This document shows, in pieces, positions 42,873 through 52,047 of a stretch of 64,000 nucleotides of DNA; positions within the stretch are counted from its first letter, which is position 1, and each line of letters starts with the position of its first letter. Location: assembly GCA_964649895.1 (NCBI GenBank), contig CAZYRX010000003.1:1-64000 (forward strand). Reading direction: 5' to 3'. The stretch is from Halanaerobium sp964649895 (GTDB lineage Bacteria > Bacillota > Halanaerobiia > Halanaerobiales > Halanaerobiaceae). Both the position numbers and the translations under genes were made by a program. Under the pieces are notes generated by a model. That model was not told where the DNA came from. It did not search any database and saw only the letters and a program-made list of their open reading frames with translations.

Positions 42873-44541
42873 CGATTCTTGCCTCCGCTCCTTCTCTGCT
42901 GTGAATTATATGTTTTTTTGCCCAGTCTTTTCTACTCTCAGGAAAATCCGTTCTAAAATGGGCACCTCTGCTCTCTTCTCTGCTTAAAGCAGCATCTATG
43001 AGAAGCTCTGCATTTTGAAAAAGATTTTTTAATTCCCAGCTTCTTTTCGAAAATATTTCTTTTGTTAATTCTCCTTCAAGATAAATTCTTTTTTCTCTAA
43101 GCCAATCCTTCAATTTCAAAAGCCCTGATTCGTCCCTGCTTATTCCAGCAAATTTCTCCATCATCTCTTTCAATTCTGCTCTCAATTCTGCTGTGGCTGC
43201 TGCTTTCAGATCAGCTGGAGAAGAATATGTCTGCTTCCCTTTTTTTACAAGGTCCTGCGCTAAACCAAAGTTTTCTTCTTTATCTTTGTGCAGACTCACC
43301 TGACTAACTGCTTGCTCCGCTTTTTTATTTTCTTTTTTAAGGTAATTACAGATTCTTTTTGCGAAAACAAGAGCTTCAAGCAGTGAGTTGCTGGCCAATC
43401 TGTTAGCTCCATGAGCACCTGTACAGGCTGCTTCTCCACAGCAGTACAGCCCTTTTAAAGAACTTAGACCGTCTAGATCAGTCTTTATTCCTCCCATCAG
43501 ATAATGAGCTGCTGGTATAACAGGTATCAAATCTTTTTCCATTTGTAAACCTACTTTTAAAAGCTCTTTATAAATTGTTGGAAATCTCTTCTTTAGATAT
43601 TCTCTGTCTTTTTTGCGCAGGTCTAAATATACACAGGTTTCTGAAGATTTTTCTATTTCTTGTGTGATTGCCCGAGATACTACATCTCTAGGAGCAAGTT
43701 CAGCCAGCTCATGATAAGCTTCCATAAACCGCTCTTCCTCTGCATTAACTAAAATACCACCCTCACCTCTTACACTTTCTGAGATCAAAAATGTACTGCC
43801 TTTTGGATTGTAGAGGGCTGTAGGATGAAACTGCATAAATTCCATGTCCATTATTTCTGCGCCTGCCCTGTAGGCTGCAGCTATACCATCTCCAGTTGTC
43901 ACCTTAGGATTGCTTGTATTTTTATAAAGCTGGCCACAGCCTCCAGAAGCAATAATTACTGCCTCTGCTAAAATTATAAACTGCTCTGCCGCTTCTTTTA
44001 CCAGCAGTGCTCCAATGATTTTCCCACTGTTCCCTTTTTTATTTTTTATCAAATCAATCATAAAAGTATTTTCTCTTAGATTAATCTTATCTGAAGCTAA
44101 TGCTTGGTCTACCAAAGATTGACTGATTTCTTTTCCTGTTGCATCTCCTCCAGCATGCAGGATTCTTCTTCTGCTGTGAGCTCCTTCTTTTGTTAAGTCT
44201 AACTCTCCATCTTCTCTATCAAAACTGCACCCTATTTTAAATAAATCCTTTATGCGATCAGGTCCTTCTTTAACCATTATTTCAACAGCTTTTCTGCGGC
44301 AGAGATTGGCTCCCGCCTTTAAAGTATCATTAATATGAAGCTCATAAGAATCATATACCGAAGTAACTGCTGCTATTCCACCTTGAGCATAATGGCTGTT
44401 GCTTTCAGCAATATCTTCTTTTGTTATTACTTCTACTTTTCCTATCTTGCTGAGCTCTAGAGCTGTATATAATCCAGCAATTCCGCTTCCAATCACTAAA
44501 AAATCACTTTTCTCTACAGCTGGATACTTTTTTTTGCTCAT
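42859..44541 (-). CDS. nadB: L-aspartate oxidase
   Basis: FAD enzyme making iminoaspartate for quinolinate. FAD-binding GSGIAGLYTALEL, then SNSHYAQGGIAAV, HRR-type RRRILHAGGDATGK, and MGGIKTDLDG with CGEAACTGAHGANRLASNS. 560 residues, near the upper end of the range. In an anaerobe fumarate is the probable electron acceptor. It lies between nadA and nadC. Confidence 0.97.
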   Translation of the reverse strand: MSKKKYPAVEKSDFLVIGSGIAGLYTALELSKIGKVEVITKEDIAESNSHYAQGGIAAVTSVYDSYELHINDTLKAGANLCRRKAVEIMVKEGPDRIKDLFKIGCSFDREDGELDLTKEGAHSRRRILHAGGDATGKEISQSLVDQALASDKINLRENTFMIDLIKNKKGNSGKIIGALLVKEAAEQFIILAEAVIIASGGCGQLYKNTSNPKVTTGDGIAAAYRAGAEIMDMEFMQFHPTALYNPKGSTFLISESVRGEGGILVNAEEERFMEAYHELAELAPRDVVSRAITQEIEKSSETCVYLDLRKKDREYLKKRFPTIYKELLKVGLQMEKDLIPVIPAAHYLMGGIKTDLDGLSSLKGLYCCGEAACTGAHGANRLASNSLLEALVFAKRICNYLKKENKKAEQAVSQVSLHKDKEENFGLAQDLVKKGKQTYSSPADLKAAATAELRAELKEMMEKFAGISRDESGLLKLKDWLREKRIYLEGELTKEIFSKRSWELKNLFQNAELLIDAALSREESRGAHFRTDFPESRKDWAKKHIIHSREGAEARIDVIK

Positions 44542-44544
44542 CTA

Positions 44545-45450
44545 TTATTCACCCAATTCAATCATTGCCTGAAGTGCTTTTTCTGCCTTAATCCGAATTT
44601 TTTCATCTATCTCAATTTTGCTTTCCATATTTTTGAGACTGTTAAATATTTTTTTCAGATTTGTCTTTTTCATATTCCTGCAGATCAGCTGAGAACTTAA
44701 TAAATGGAATTCTTTATCAGGATTCTCCTCTTTGAGCCTGTATAACAATCCTTTCTCTGTACCAATAATTAGCTTCTCTGCATCACTGTTTTTTGCATAA
44801 TCAAGTATACCTGCAGTGCTGCCGATAAAATCGGCCGCTTCTAATACCTCTGTTCTGCACTCTGGATGTGCAAGGATCGGAGCATCAGGATAGATTTCTT
44901 GGCTGTTCTTAACATCTTCAGGCATAACTCTATGATGTGTTGGGCAAAATCCTTCCCAAAAAATAATTTCTTTATCTGTCCTTTTATTCACATAATCTCC
45001 TAAATTTTTATCAGGCAGAAAAATGATTTTTTCCTGTGGCAGTGAATTAACTATTTTAACAGCATTAGAAGATGTACAGCAGATATCACTCTCAGATTTA
45101 ACAGCAGCTGAAGAATTTACATAGCTTACCACAGCTGTATCTGGATGTTGTTGTTTAAATACTTTGAGGCTTTCAAGGTCTGCCATATCTGCCATGGGGC
45201 AGCCAGCATTTATCTCAGGAATTAAAACGGTTTTCTCAGGAGAAACAATCTTTGCACTTTCTGCCATAAACTTAACTCCACAAAATACAATCACCTCTTC
45301 TTTAAGTTCTGCTGCTTTTTTGCTTAAACCAAAAGAATCTCCTATATAATCAGCTATCATCTGAACTGAATCAGGCTGATAATTATGTGCGACTATTACT
45401 GCATTCCTTTCTTTTTTTAATTTCTCAATTTCTTTAACTGGATTTAACAT
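44545..45450 (-). CDS. nadA: Quinolinate synthase
   Basis: 4Fe-4S enzyme condensing iminoaspartate and DHAP. AHNYQPDSVQMIADYIGDS opens the protein. Candidate Fe-S ligands are the Cys residues in FCGVKFMAE, GFCPTHHR or HPECRTEV, and LICRNMKKT; GCPMADMAD and CCTSSNAV are further family motifs. ATG 45450 behind GGGGG gives 301 residues; the longer frame starts at a TTG ahead of that site. Confidence 0.96.
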   Translation of the reverse strand: MLNPVKEIEKLKKERNAVIVAHNYQPDSVQMIADYIGDSFGLSKKAAELKEEVIVFCGVKFMAESAKIVSPEKTVLIPEINAGCPMADMADLESLKVFKQQHPDTAVVSYVNSSAAVKSESDICCTSSNAVKIVNSLPQEKIIFLPDKNLGDYVNKRTDKEIIFWEGFCPTHHRVMPEDVKNSQEIYPDAPILAHPECRTEVLEAADFIGSTAGILDYAKNSDAEKLIIGTEKGLLYRLKEENPDKEFHLLSSQLICRNMKKTNLKKIFNSLKNMESKIEIDEKIRIKAEKALQAMIELGE

Positions 45451-45508
45451 TAAATATATAACCCCCAAATTATTTTGCCTTAATTAAATTATCTGATTTT
45501 TTATTATC

Positions 45509-46993
45509 TTAAATTATATTTTTTGATTCACATTCTTTATTTATATAATCGATAAACTGATCTGCTTTTTCTTTTGGTGCTTCTGTGAATAAGCTGACAA
45601 AAACAAATACTAAGACACTTACAATCAGTGTCCAGACACCAGCTGCATGACCAAATGGTCTCCAACCGCTGAACTGCAGATAAACTGCGGTAAATGAACC
45701 AATAATAATACTGCTTAAAGAACCGGCTGCAGTTGCACCCTTCCAGAAAAATGCCCCGAAGATAGAAGGCACTACCACCATCAGTCCGACTGAAGCAGCC
45801 ACTGACAGAGAAGCGATTAAGTCTAATTCTTGAACTGCAAATAACATACCAAGTACAGCAATAATAATGATAGCTATCTTTGCAATTCTAAGCTGTCTCA
45901 GCTGTTTTAAATTATCCTGATCTTCAAATTTGTTTAATAAATCTCTTACTACAAGTGAAGAAAGAGTAAGCATTATCGAATCAATAGTGGAAATTGCCGC
46001 AGCTGTAATCCCTATCATCGCAGTTAAAGCAAGAATTGTTGGTACATATTCTGAGGCCAAGAGCTGTGGGGTTGCCATATCAGCATTTTCCAGTCCCGGA
46101 ATTAATAATTTTGCAGAAAATCCCCAAATCACAGAAACTAAAGTATATATAAATCCAAAACCTAAAAAACCTTTGATCATCGTCTTCATGGCTGATAAAT
46201 CACGAGGAATGAAAAGCCTTTGACTGACCTGTGGATTTGATATAGAAAAGAAAAACCAGGGTAAACTCAAACCCAAAAATGTTTTAAAAGAAAAGAAACC
46301 AGGGCCAGGAACAGTCAAAAACTTCGGATGCTTCGTACTTAAAGAACCAAAGAACTTGACAAAACCTCCTAAATGATTATAAATTATATAACCTAAAATA
46401 AGAATACTCACAGTCATCATGATCAAGGACTGCAGAGAATCGGTCCAGGTCACAGATTTCATGCCAGCGATTAATGCCCAGGCAATAGCAAGCACTGAGG
46501 CAAGGATAACACCAATTACAAATGGTATTTCTCCTCCAGAGAGAGCACTCAGCAGATAACCAACTCCCATCAGCTGAACTGCTAAATATGGTATTAAAAA
46601 CACACAGGCTGATAATGCAGCAGCTGAAGCAATCCAGTGGTTTTGATAGCGGTCTCCAAGCATCTCATAAGGAGATACATAATTATTCTTTTTACCAATC
46701 AACCAGAATCGAGGACCAAAAAAAGCTACCAGTGAAAGACCGGAAAGATATACAAGTTCAAAACCCAGAGCACCAACCCCACCAGAATATGTGAAGCCTG
46801 CCAGACCGATCATCATAAAAGCACTATATGTTGTGGCACTGTATGAGAGTGCAGCTACAAATCCCCCAGTATTTCTGTCACTCAAAAAATATTCCATAAT
46901 CCCCTGTTTCATCTCACGTCTTGCTAAATATGCAATAATAGAACCCACTATTATATATATTATTATAGCTGTATAAAGATAATTTGACGGCAT
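45509..46993 (-). CDS. Sodium:solute symporter (SSS family), substrate unknown
   Basis: A 494-residue protein of about 13 membrane helices. Typical SSS features are the N-terminal REMKQGIMEYFLSDRN, SYSATTYSAFMMIG, SPYEMLGDRY and the Na+-site region STIDSIMLTLSSLVVRDL. It most resembles PanF/PutP-type carriers by eye. It is placed between niaR and nadABC, 4 nt after a small membrane protein, so a niacin or other NAD-precursor substrate is a reasonable guess; this is inferred from position only. Confidence 0.88.
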   Translation of the reverse strand: MPSNYLYTAIIIYIIVGSIIAYLARREMKQGIMEYFLSDRNTGGFVAALSYSATTYSAFMMIGLAGFTYSGGVGALGFELVYLSGLSLVAFFGPRFWLIGKKNNYVSPYEMLGDRYQNHWIASAAALSACVFLIPYLAVQLMGVGYLLSALSGGEIPFVIGVILASVLAIAWALIAGMKSVTWTDSLQSLIMMTVSILILGYIIYNHLGGFVKFFGSLSTKHPKFLTVPGPGFFSFKTFLGLSLPWFFFSISNPQVSQRLFIPRDLSAMKTMIKGFLGFGFIYTLVSVIWGFSAKLLIPGLENADMATPQLLASEYVPTILALTAMIGITAAAISTIDSIMLTLSSLVVRDLLNKFEDQDNLKQLRQLRIAKIAIIIIAVLGMLFAVQELDLIASLSVAASVGLMVVVPSIFGAFFWKGATAAGSLSSIIIGSFTAVYLQFSGWRPFGHAAGVWTLIVSVLVFVFVSLFTEAPKEKADQFIDYINKECESKNII

Positions 46994-46996
46994 TAA

Positions 46997-47194
46997 TTAT
47001 TCCCTCCAATAGCTTGATATTTTAATAGTTGAAAAAATTACTAATAAGGCAAAGATCGACCAGTAAAAAAATGCTCCAAAAAATGAATATACTTCACTTA
47101 AATAGAGATATGGTACTGCAAAAGCCGAGATAACCAATAATGATATAATAACGATCCAAAAGATTCTCTTTTTTTTCAGTTCTTTTTTATCCAT
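46997..47194 (-). CDS. Small membrane protein, DUF3311-like, partner of the SSS symporter
   Basis: 65 residues with two membrane helices: a Lys-rich N-terminus, then VIISLLVISAFAVPYLYL and a second helix after SFFGAFFYW. The F-G-x-F-F-Y-W pattern and the position directly ahead of an SSS permease fit the small accessory subunits (DUF3311 type) found with such carriers. ATG 47194 lies 6 nt after GGGGGTGA; the earlier ATG is part of that site. Family call is by pattern only. Confidence 0.72.
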   Translation of the reverse strand: MDKKELKKKRIFWIVIISLLVISAFAVPYLYLSEVYSFFGAFFYWSIFALLVIFSTIKISSYWRE

Positions 47195-47334
47195 TTCTTT
47201 CACCCCCATTTGATGAACCTCAGCAATAATATGCAGATTAATTGTATTAAGATAATTTGGCCTTAAAATAAGTTCTTATAATCTACAATATATAATCAGT
47301 TTTCACTGCACTAATAATAGAAAGTTGATGCATG

Positions 47335-47370
47335 CTTTACAGCTAAATCTTTACAGGTGTCTTTACAGCT
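47335..47370 (-). promoter_or_regulatory. Three direct repeats ahead of the symporter-nad operon, candidate NiaR operator
   Basis: CTGTAAAG occurs three times on the minus strand (47335-47344, 47349-47358, 47361-47370 including flanks), spaced 12 and 14 nt, starting about 30 nt after the niaR stop. The location fits a repressor site for the downstream operon; binding by NiaR is inferred. Confidence 0.5.
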
Positions 47371-47401
47371 ATAACAAAAAATATATAGTTTACGGAAATG
47401 A

Positions 47402-47935
47402 TTATTGATCCAAAAGCAGCAGGCTTTTTTCTGCAAGTTTTTCTTTTATTAAATCTAATACCTGTTTATTTACAACTTCTATTGTATGCAGGTGAACTCC
47501 TTCAGTTAATTCTGAAAGTAATGATGTATCATTAAACCTATAATTATCCAGAAATTTTTCTACATCTTCAAGTGTAGAAATCATAAGATTTCCAATCAAC
47601 TCTCCATAAATAGGATGTTCTACTTTAACATCAACTATTCTGCCTCCATAATTAACTATTGTTGTCAATTCATCTCTTAATTCCTGGCCGTCAGAATGTT
47701 TACAGGCAATAGAAGCTCTAATTGTCTGCATTCCCAAGTTATCTTCATAATAATAGCCCTGTGAAGTTGCAATTATTTTTTCACCTTTTGCCCTCAGAAG
47801 TGCTATATCTTGAACTATAACTTGTCTGCTGACACCGAATTCTTCGGCAAGCTCAGACCCAGTAACAGCCTGATGTGATTTTTTAAGTTTTGAAAGTAGC
47901 TCATTTCTTCTCAATTCAGTATTAATCTTCTCCAC
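47402..47935 (-). CDS. niaR: NAD biosynthesis repressor NiaR (YrxA), HTH-3H protein
   Basis: The N-terminal winged HTH (RRNELLSKLKKSHQAVTGSELA, with VSRQVIVQDIALLRAKG as recognition part) is followed by a 3H domain, whose three His include those in CKHSDGQELRDEL, EHPIYGELI and GVHLHTIEV. In Firmicutes this protein represses nad and niacin-transport genes with nicotinic acid as corepressor (family knowledge). 177 residues, GTG start. It is immediately upstream of the symporter and nadABC, its expected targets. Confidence 0.92.
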   Translation of the reverse strand: MEKINTELRRNELLSKLKKSHQAVTGSELAEEFGVSRQVIVQDIALLRAKGEKIIATSQGYYYEDNLGMQTIRASIACKHSDGQELRDELTTIVNYGGRIVDVKVEHPIYGELIGNLMISTLEDVEKFLDNYRFNDTSLLSELTEGVHLHTIEVVNKQVLDLIKEKLAEKSLLLLDQ

Positions 47936-48274
47936 CTCATTTCCTAAATCAATTAGTTAATTTAGTTATATATTTGCTAATACATTTGAACAATAGTAGA
48001 ACACTGCTTTCTACAAAAATTTACTTTTCTAATTATTATAGTTTATGTGAATATCTTATCATTTATACAACTCCATTGTAAAGTAAAATTATTTTGAATA
48101 TATTAATAAAAAGACATCTGCTAATAATATTTTTCCTGACTTTGATTTTAAGATTTTCCGAAAATTATCTGATCTACTTCAGATAAGATAAATAAAAAGG
48201 GTTTTCCCTCTTGATATTGAATATAATAATGAGTAAGCAAAATTTTATTAAAAATAATTAGGAGGATGGTAAAT
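47936..48274. other. Divergent intergenic region niaR / osmC
   Basis: No gene with family support. It holds the niaR promoter candidate and, near 48222-48227, a TATAAT that may serve osmC (plus strand) but has no good -35 box. Confidence 0.55.
47965..47993 (-). promoter_or_regulatory. Candidate promoter for niaR
   Basis: TTGTTC, 17 nt, TATAAC on the minus strand, about 30 nt ahead of the niaR start. Confidence 0.42.
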
Positions 48275-48712
48275 ATGCCAACTGTTAAATTTTCAGTTAG
48301 TGCCAAAAGCGAAAATCCAACAAAGGTAGTTGCAAAAACTGAATCAGGATTTGAAATCATTGTTGATGAACCAGAAAATATGGGAGGAACAAATGATGGT
48401 GCAAGTCCTGTAGATTATGTTATAGCTGCACTTTCTGGATGTTTAAATGTAGTGGGACACCTAGTAGCAAAAGAGATGGGAATTGAACTTAAAGGACTTT
48501 CTATTGATATCAGCGGGGAATTAGATCCTGCTAAATTCATGGGCAAGTCAGATGAAGTCAGAGCTGGTTATCAGTCAATCAATGTTGAAATTGATGCCGA
48601 CTGTGATGCAGAGCAGGATGTACTTGATGAATGGTTAGAAGCTGTTGAAAGCAGATGTCCTGTTAGTGATAATCTGGCAAATGAAACTCCTGTTAATATC
48701 AGTGTAAAATAA
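48275..48712 (+). CDS. OsmC/Ohr-family protein
   Basis: A 145-residue protein of the OsmC fold, members of which reduce organic or other hydroperoxides. The two Cys residues of the family are visible in AALSGCLNVVGHL and ESRCPVSDNL, 50-60 residues apart. Start at ATG 48275, 9 nt after AGGAGG; the earlier ATG abuts that site. It is the only gene on the plus strand that I accept. It ends in a bidirectional terminator shared with the convergent gene. Confidence 0.9.
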   Translation: MPTVKFSVSAKSENPTKVVAKTESGFEIIVDEPENMGGTNDGASPVDYVIAALSGCLNVVGHLVAKEMGIELKGLSIDISGELDPAKFMGKSDEVRAGYQSINVEIDADCDAEQDVLDEWLEAVESRCPVSDNLANETPVNISVK

Positions 48713-48750
48713 TAAAATGTGTAATTAAATTTAAATATCTAATGAACTAC

Positions 48751-48787
48751 AAAAGCTCTGCTGAAAAAATCAACTGCAGAGCTTTTT
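48751..48787. terminator. Bidirectional terminator between osmC and the secreted-protein gene
   Basis: AAAAGCTCTGC / GCAGAGCTTTT, 11-bp stem, 14-nt loop; T run on the plus side and TTTTG on the minus side. Confidence 0.88.
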
Positions 48788-48868
48788 AAATTACCTAATT
48801 ATGGTTCTCCCACAAAAAGAACATCTTGAGCTTTTTGTGTTCGAAGCAATTATATTTTTTTTAAATCT

Positions 48869-49294
48869 TTATTCATTATTTTCTTCCTCAACAAGCATTT
48901 TTCCGCCACCAGTATAACTCTTTTCTGGAAAGATAACTCTTACCTGATAGGGGAAAACCTCCCCACTCATAGTATCTTTATACTGTTTTTTCATTATTAT
49001 AAGCTGGAAAGGAATAACTTCATTTTCTACATAATAAATTCTATCTTCACCATCTGGACCCAGCCAAATATCATCGACAGGTACTTTGATCTCCATTTCT
49101 CCATTGTGATTTACAAATTTAATGGACTCATCCCGACTAAGCTCTATTAACCAGCCCGGTTCATTACCAACTGCGCGGAATACTATTCCCTCTTCTCTGG
49201 CTTTTTCCCAGGGGTCAACCTGAGCAGCAGCACCAAGAGTAAATATAAGCACAAATAATAAAAATGGGATTACAAATATCAAATTTTTCTTCAA
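48869..49294 (-). CDS. Secreted protein with GNEPxW motif (COG3650-like)
   Basis: 141 residues with a signal peptide (Lys-Lys-Asn start, hydrophobic to residue 22, cleavage probably after GAAA). The mature part begins with VFRAVGNEPGWLIEL, a motif seen in small periplasmic or cell-surface proteins annotated as COG3650 or META/MliC-like; the family link is from memory and tentative. No function is proposed. TTG start behind GAGGAGG. It follows the methyltransferase gene by 30 nt. Confidence 0.62.
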   Translation of the reverse strand: MKKNLIFVIPFLLFVLIFTLGAAAQVDPWEKAREEGIVFRAVGNEPGWLIELSRDESIKFVNHNGEMEIKVPVDDIWLGPDGEDRIYYVENEVIPFQLIIMKKQYKDTMSGEVFPYQVRVIFPEKSYTGGGKMLVEEENNE

Positions 49295-49324
49295 GAACCT
49301 CTCCTCCTCTAGATACTTACAGTA

Positions 49325-49960
49325 TTAATTATTCTTTTTTAAAATAATATATTTTTCTTCATCTGTATAAATGATTTTCAGATTAAAATCTTCGGCTAAA
49401 CTCTGAAAAGTATTAAGATTATAAAAAACAATGTGAGTTGGATCCCATTTGTACCACCAATCAGCAAATTCTTTTGGTCCTGGATGGAAAGAGGTCATTA
49501 TAGCTAAATAACCACCAGCTTTAAGATGAGATGTAAGGAATTCCATCTCTTTTCTCGGTTCGGAAAAATGCTCAAATACTTCAGTTGAGGTAATTAAATC
49601 ATATTTTTTGTTTTCATAAACTCTTTCTGGATAAAAATAAGGATCATATTTATCAACCTGATAATCCTCTCTTTTAAGCAGATCAGCAAGCACCGGACCC
49701 GGACCACAACCAAATTCCAAAACTTCATCTACATCTTCAATAAAAGGAAAAACACTTTCTTCAAGAAAATCTTCGAACATTTTTACATAGCCATCATTCT
49801 GTTGAGTATTGTCATGATCCTCATATCTCTCTTTTTCTTCTTTCTGAGTTACAATTTCATTTTTTTCTATGAAAATGGCCTCACAATCATTACAGTAATA
49901 ATATCTTTTATCTAAATCCAAAACACTTAAATTCTGACTTTTACAGACTCTACAATACAA
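49325..49960 (-). CDS. SAM-dependent methyltransferase with N-terminal zinc ribbon
   Basis: The first 30 residues hold CRVC and CNDC, a zinc ribbon like that of sugar or peptide methyltransferases. A class I SAM domain follows: EVLEFGCGPGPVLADLL (motif I), DKYDPYFYP, DLITSTEVFEHF and LKAGGYLAIMTSF. 211 residues. The substrate is unknown. TTG start with TTGGAGTG. It lies between rlmH and a secreted-protein gene. Confidence 0.82.
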   Translation of the reverse strand: MYCRVCKSQNLSVLDLDKRYYYCNDCEAIFIEKNEIVTQKEEKERYEDHDNTQQNDGYVKMFEDFLEESVFPFIEDVDEVLEFGCGPGPVLADLLKREDYQVDKYDPYFYPERVYENKKYDLITSTEVFEHFSEPRKEMEFLTSHLKAGGYLAIMTSFHPGPKEFADWWYKWDPTHIVFYNLNTFQSLAEDFNLKIIYTDEEKYIILKKNN

Positions 49961-50043
49961 AATATTTCACTCCAATATAAAAATCTCTTTTCTAATTAAT
50001 ATTTACCTTCTCTACTTTATTATTATATTACAGCAGCCTGAGG

Positions 50044-50523
50044 TTAGAGATGATAGGGTTCATTACTGTTAATTTTAAAAGCCCTGTAAATTTGTTCAAG
50101 CAAAATCAATCTGATCATCTGATGGGTAAATGTCATATGAGACAATGAAAGTCTGTAATCTGCTTTTTGCAGAATAAAATCGCTTAAACCTGTAGCCCCA
50201 CCAATTATAAATGTGAGTGAACTAAAGGATTTAAGCTGCAGGTTCCTAATTGATTTTGCAAAACCGGTTGAGCGCATTGGTTTCCCTTTAACATCCAGAG
50301 CAAATACATAACTTCTTTCAGGTATTTTTTCTGCAATACGACTTCCTTCGATTTCTTGAAGTTTCTCTATATCTTTTTGTGAGGGATTTTTAGCCAAATG
50401 TTCAGCTTCAACCTCAATTATATTTAAATTGCAGAACCTCTGCAGTCTTTTCTTGTATTCTTCCAGTGCTGGTTCTAAAAATGATGATTTTAATTTACCA
50501 ACAGTAATAATATTTATATCCAT
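50044..50523 (-). CDS. rlmH: 23S rRNA (pseudouridine1915-N3)-methyltransferase RlmH
   Basis: SPOUT-class methyltransferase acting on assembled 70S ribosomes. INIITVGKLKSSFLEPALEEY at the start, FIIGGATGLSD (knotted SAM site) and the C-terminal LLLEQIYRAF ending in EPYHL are characteristic. 159 residues. It overlaps nothing but begins 2 nt after walJ, the same neighbour as in Bacillus. Confidence 0.97.
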   Translation of the reverse strand: MDINIITVGKLKSSFLEPALEEYKKRLQRFCNLNIIEVEAEHLAKNPSQKDIEKLQEIEGSRIAEKIPERSYVFALDVKGKPMRSTGFAKSIRNLQLKSFSSLTFIIGGATGLSDFILQKADYRLSLSHMTFTHQMIRLILLEQIYRAFKINSNEPYHL

Positions 50524-50525
50524 CT

Positions 50526-51374
50526 TTAATTTTCACCATCAAATTCATTTTTGGCATTTTCTCTCTGCTTTTTTCTGCTTTCTCTGTCAAGTTTAATGAT
50601 CGGGCCAGGTTCGTCCTGAGATGCACATCCTAATCGTAGATCTCTCCCCACTTTATATCCTGTTTCTGTTAATATATTATTAACCGTAATATAAGCTACC
50701 TTTGGATTATTATTTTCCTGGCTTAGGTGAGCAAGCAGAACAGTTGGAAAATTATCATCTAATAGTTCTGGCAGGATTTTTGCTGCAGCATCATTTGAGA
50801 GATGACCTTCTTTACCTTTTATTCTATTTTTAAGAAAATAAGGATAACTACCTGTCATCAGCATCTCAAGATCATGATTTGATTCCAAGACAAATAAATC
50901 TGCACCGCTGATTTTTTCAATCACTTCATTTTTCATGATTCCTGTATCAGTAGCAAGTACTATCTTCTGATCGCCTGCCCTACAGATATAGCCTACAGGT
51001 TCTTCAGCATCATGAGAGATTGCATATGGACTAAAAGCCAGATCACCGATCATAAAATCTCCACTGAAAATCTGACAGTTTTCTGTTTTTATTTTGCCCA
51101 GCTTTTTCTCTGATCCAGACCAGGTACCCTGATTTGCATAAATGGGTATATTATATCTGCGTGATAATACTCCTACACCTTTAATATGATCACTATGTTC
51201 GTGCGTAACTAAAATGGCATTAATTGAAGCTGGATCAATATCTCTAATTTTCATTCTTCTTTCCAGTTCTTTACCACTTAAACCCGCATCAATTAAAACA
51301 GAATATGCTCCAGCTCTGATATATACTGCATTACCATCACTACCACTGGACAAAACAGCTGCTTCTATTTTCAA
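50526..51374 (-). CDS. walJ: MBL-fold metallohydrolase, WalJ/YycJ type
   Basis: Metallo-beta-lactamase fold with VTHEHSDHIKGVG (HxHxDH), further metal ligands in YAISHDAEEPVGY and ATDTGIMKN, and HLSNDAAAKILPELL. YycJ proteins are linked to replication/cell-wall coordination or a 5'-exonuclease activity. 282 residues with a basic C-terminus. The walR-walK genes that usually precede it are not in the window; rex is upstream instead. The symbol is by similarity. Confidence 0.85.
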   Translation of the reverse strand: MKIEAAVLSSGSDGNAVYIRAGAYSVLIDAGLSGKELERRMKIRDIDPASINAILVTHEHSDHIKGVGVLSRRYNIPIYANQGTWSGSEKKLGKIKTENCQIFSGDFMIGDLAFSPYAISHDAEEPVGYICRAGDQKIVLATDTGIMKNEVIEKISGADLFVLESNHDLEMLMTGSYPYFLKNRIKGKEGHLSNDAAAKILPELLDDNFPTVLLAHLSQENNNPKVAYITVNNILTETGYKVGRDLRLGCASQDEPGPIIKLDRESRKKQRENAKNEFDGEN

Positions 51375-51377
51375 GAT

Positions 51378-52025
51378 TTACACTTCCATTTCTTCCTGCC
51401 AGCTCAAATGATAAATAAGGCTAACAATTCCAACAGCCAGATCTTCATTTTTTACTGAGACATTTTCTGGAACATAGAGCCTTGTGGGTGCAAAATTCCA
51501 GATTGCCTTAATACCAGCATCAACCATCAGATCGGCAACTTCCTGAGCCGCATCTGCAGGAACAGATATAATACCCAATTTAATGTCATCTTTACTTACC
51601 AAATCTTTTAATTCCTGTATGCTCTCAACTTCTTTATCATTAATTAAATTACCTATTTTATCAAGATCATTATCAAAAACATGACTGATTTCCAGACCCA
51701 TCATGGAAAAACTTCCATAATTAACCAGGGCCCTACCCAAGTTTCCTGCACCAACCAGGATTGACTTCCATGTCCTATCAACACCTAGTATCTTACCAAC
51801 TGATCTTTTTAAATCATTAACATTATAGCCGACTCCGCGTCTACCAAATTCCCCATAATAAGAGAGGTCTTTTCGCACTTGAGTTGAAGGAATATCGAGT
51901 TTTCCCCCTAAATCTTTAGATGAAACAACATCTACATCTTCAAATGTGTCCATTTTATCAAGACATCTGTAATACAGAGGTAGTCTTTCTATTGTTGCTC
52001 TCGGTATTTTTTCTCTATCTTTCAT
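51378..52025 (-). CDS. rex: Redox-sensing transcriptional repressor Rex
   Basis: Homodimer that binds DNA at low NADH and lets go when NADH rises. The N-terminal winged helix (RLPLYYRCLDK, STQVRKDLSYYGEFGRRGVGYN) and the Rossmann domain VGAGNLGRALVNY are intact. 215 residues. It controls fermentation and NAD-linked genes in anaerobes. It lies 3 nt ahead of walJ, downstream of metG. Confidence 0.96.
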   Translation of the reverse strand: MKDREKIPRATIERLPLYYRCLDKMDTFEDVDVVSSKDLGGKLDIPSTQVRKDLSYYGEFGRRGVGYNVNDLKRSVGKILGVDRTWKSILVGAGNLGRALVNYGSFSMMGLEISHVFDNDLDKIGNLINDKEVESIQELKDLVSKDDIKLGIISVPADAAQEVADLMVDAGIKAIWNFAPTRLYVPENVSVKNEDLAVGIVSLIYHLSWQEEMEV

Positions 52026-52047
52026 AATGATCCCTCCCGAAAAATAT

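Noticed and set aside
48148..48360. Hydrophobic 70-codon frame on the minus strand across the start of osmC
   Set aside because: It has no ribosome site, overlaps the well-supported OsmC start and its coding part mirrors osmC.
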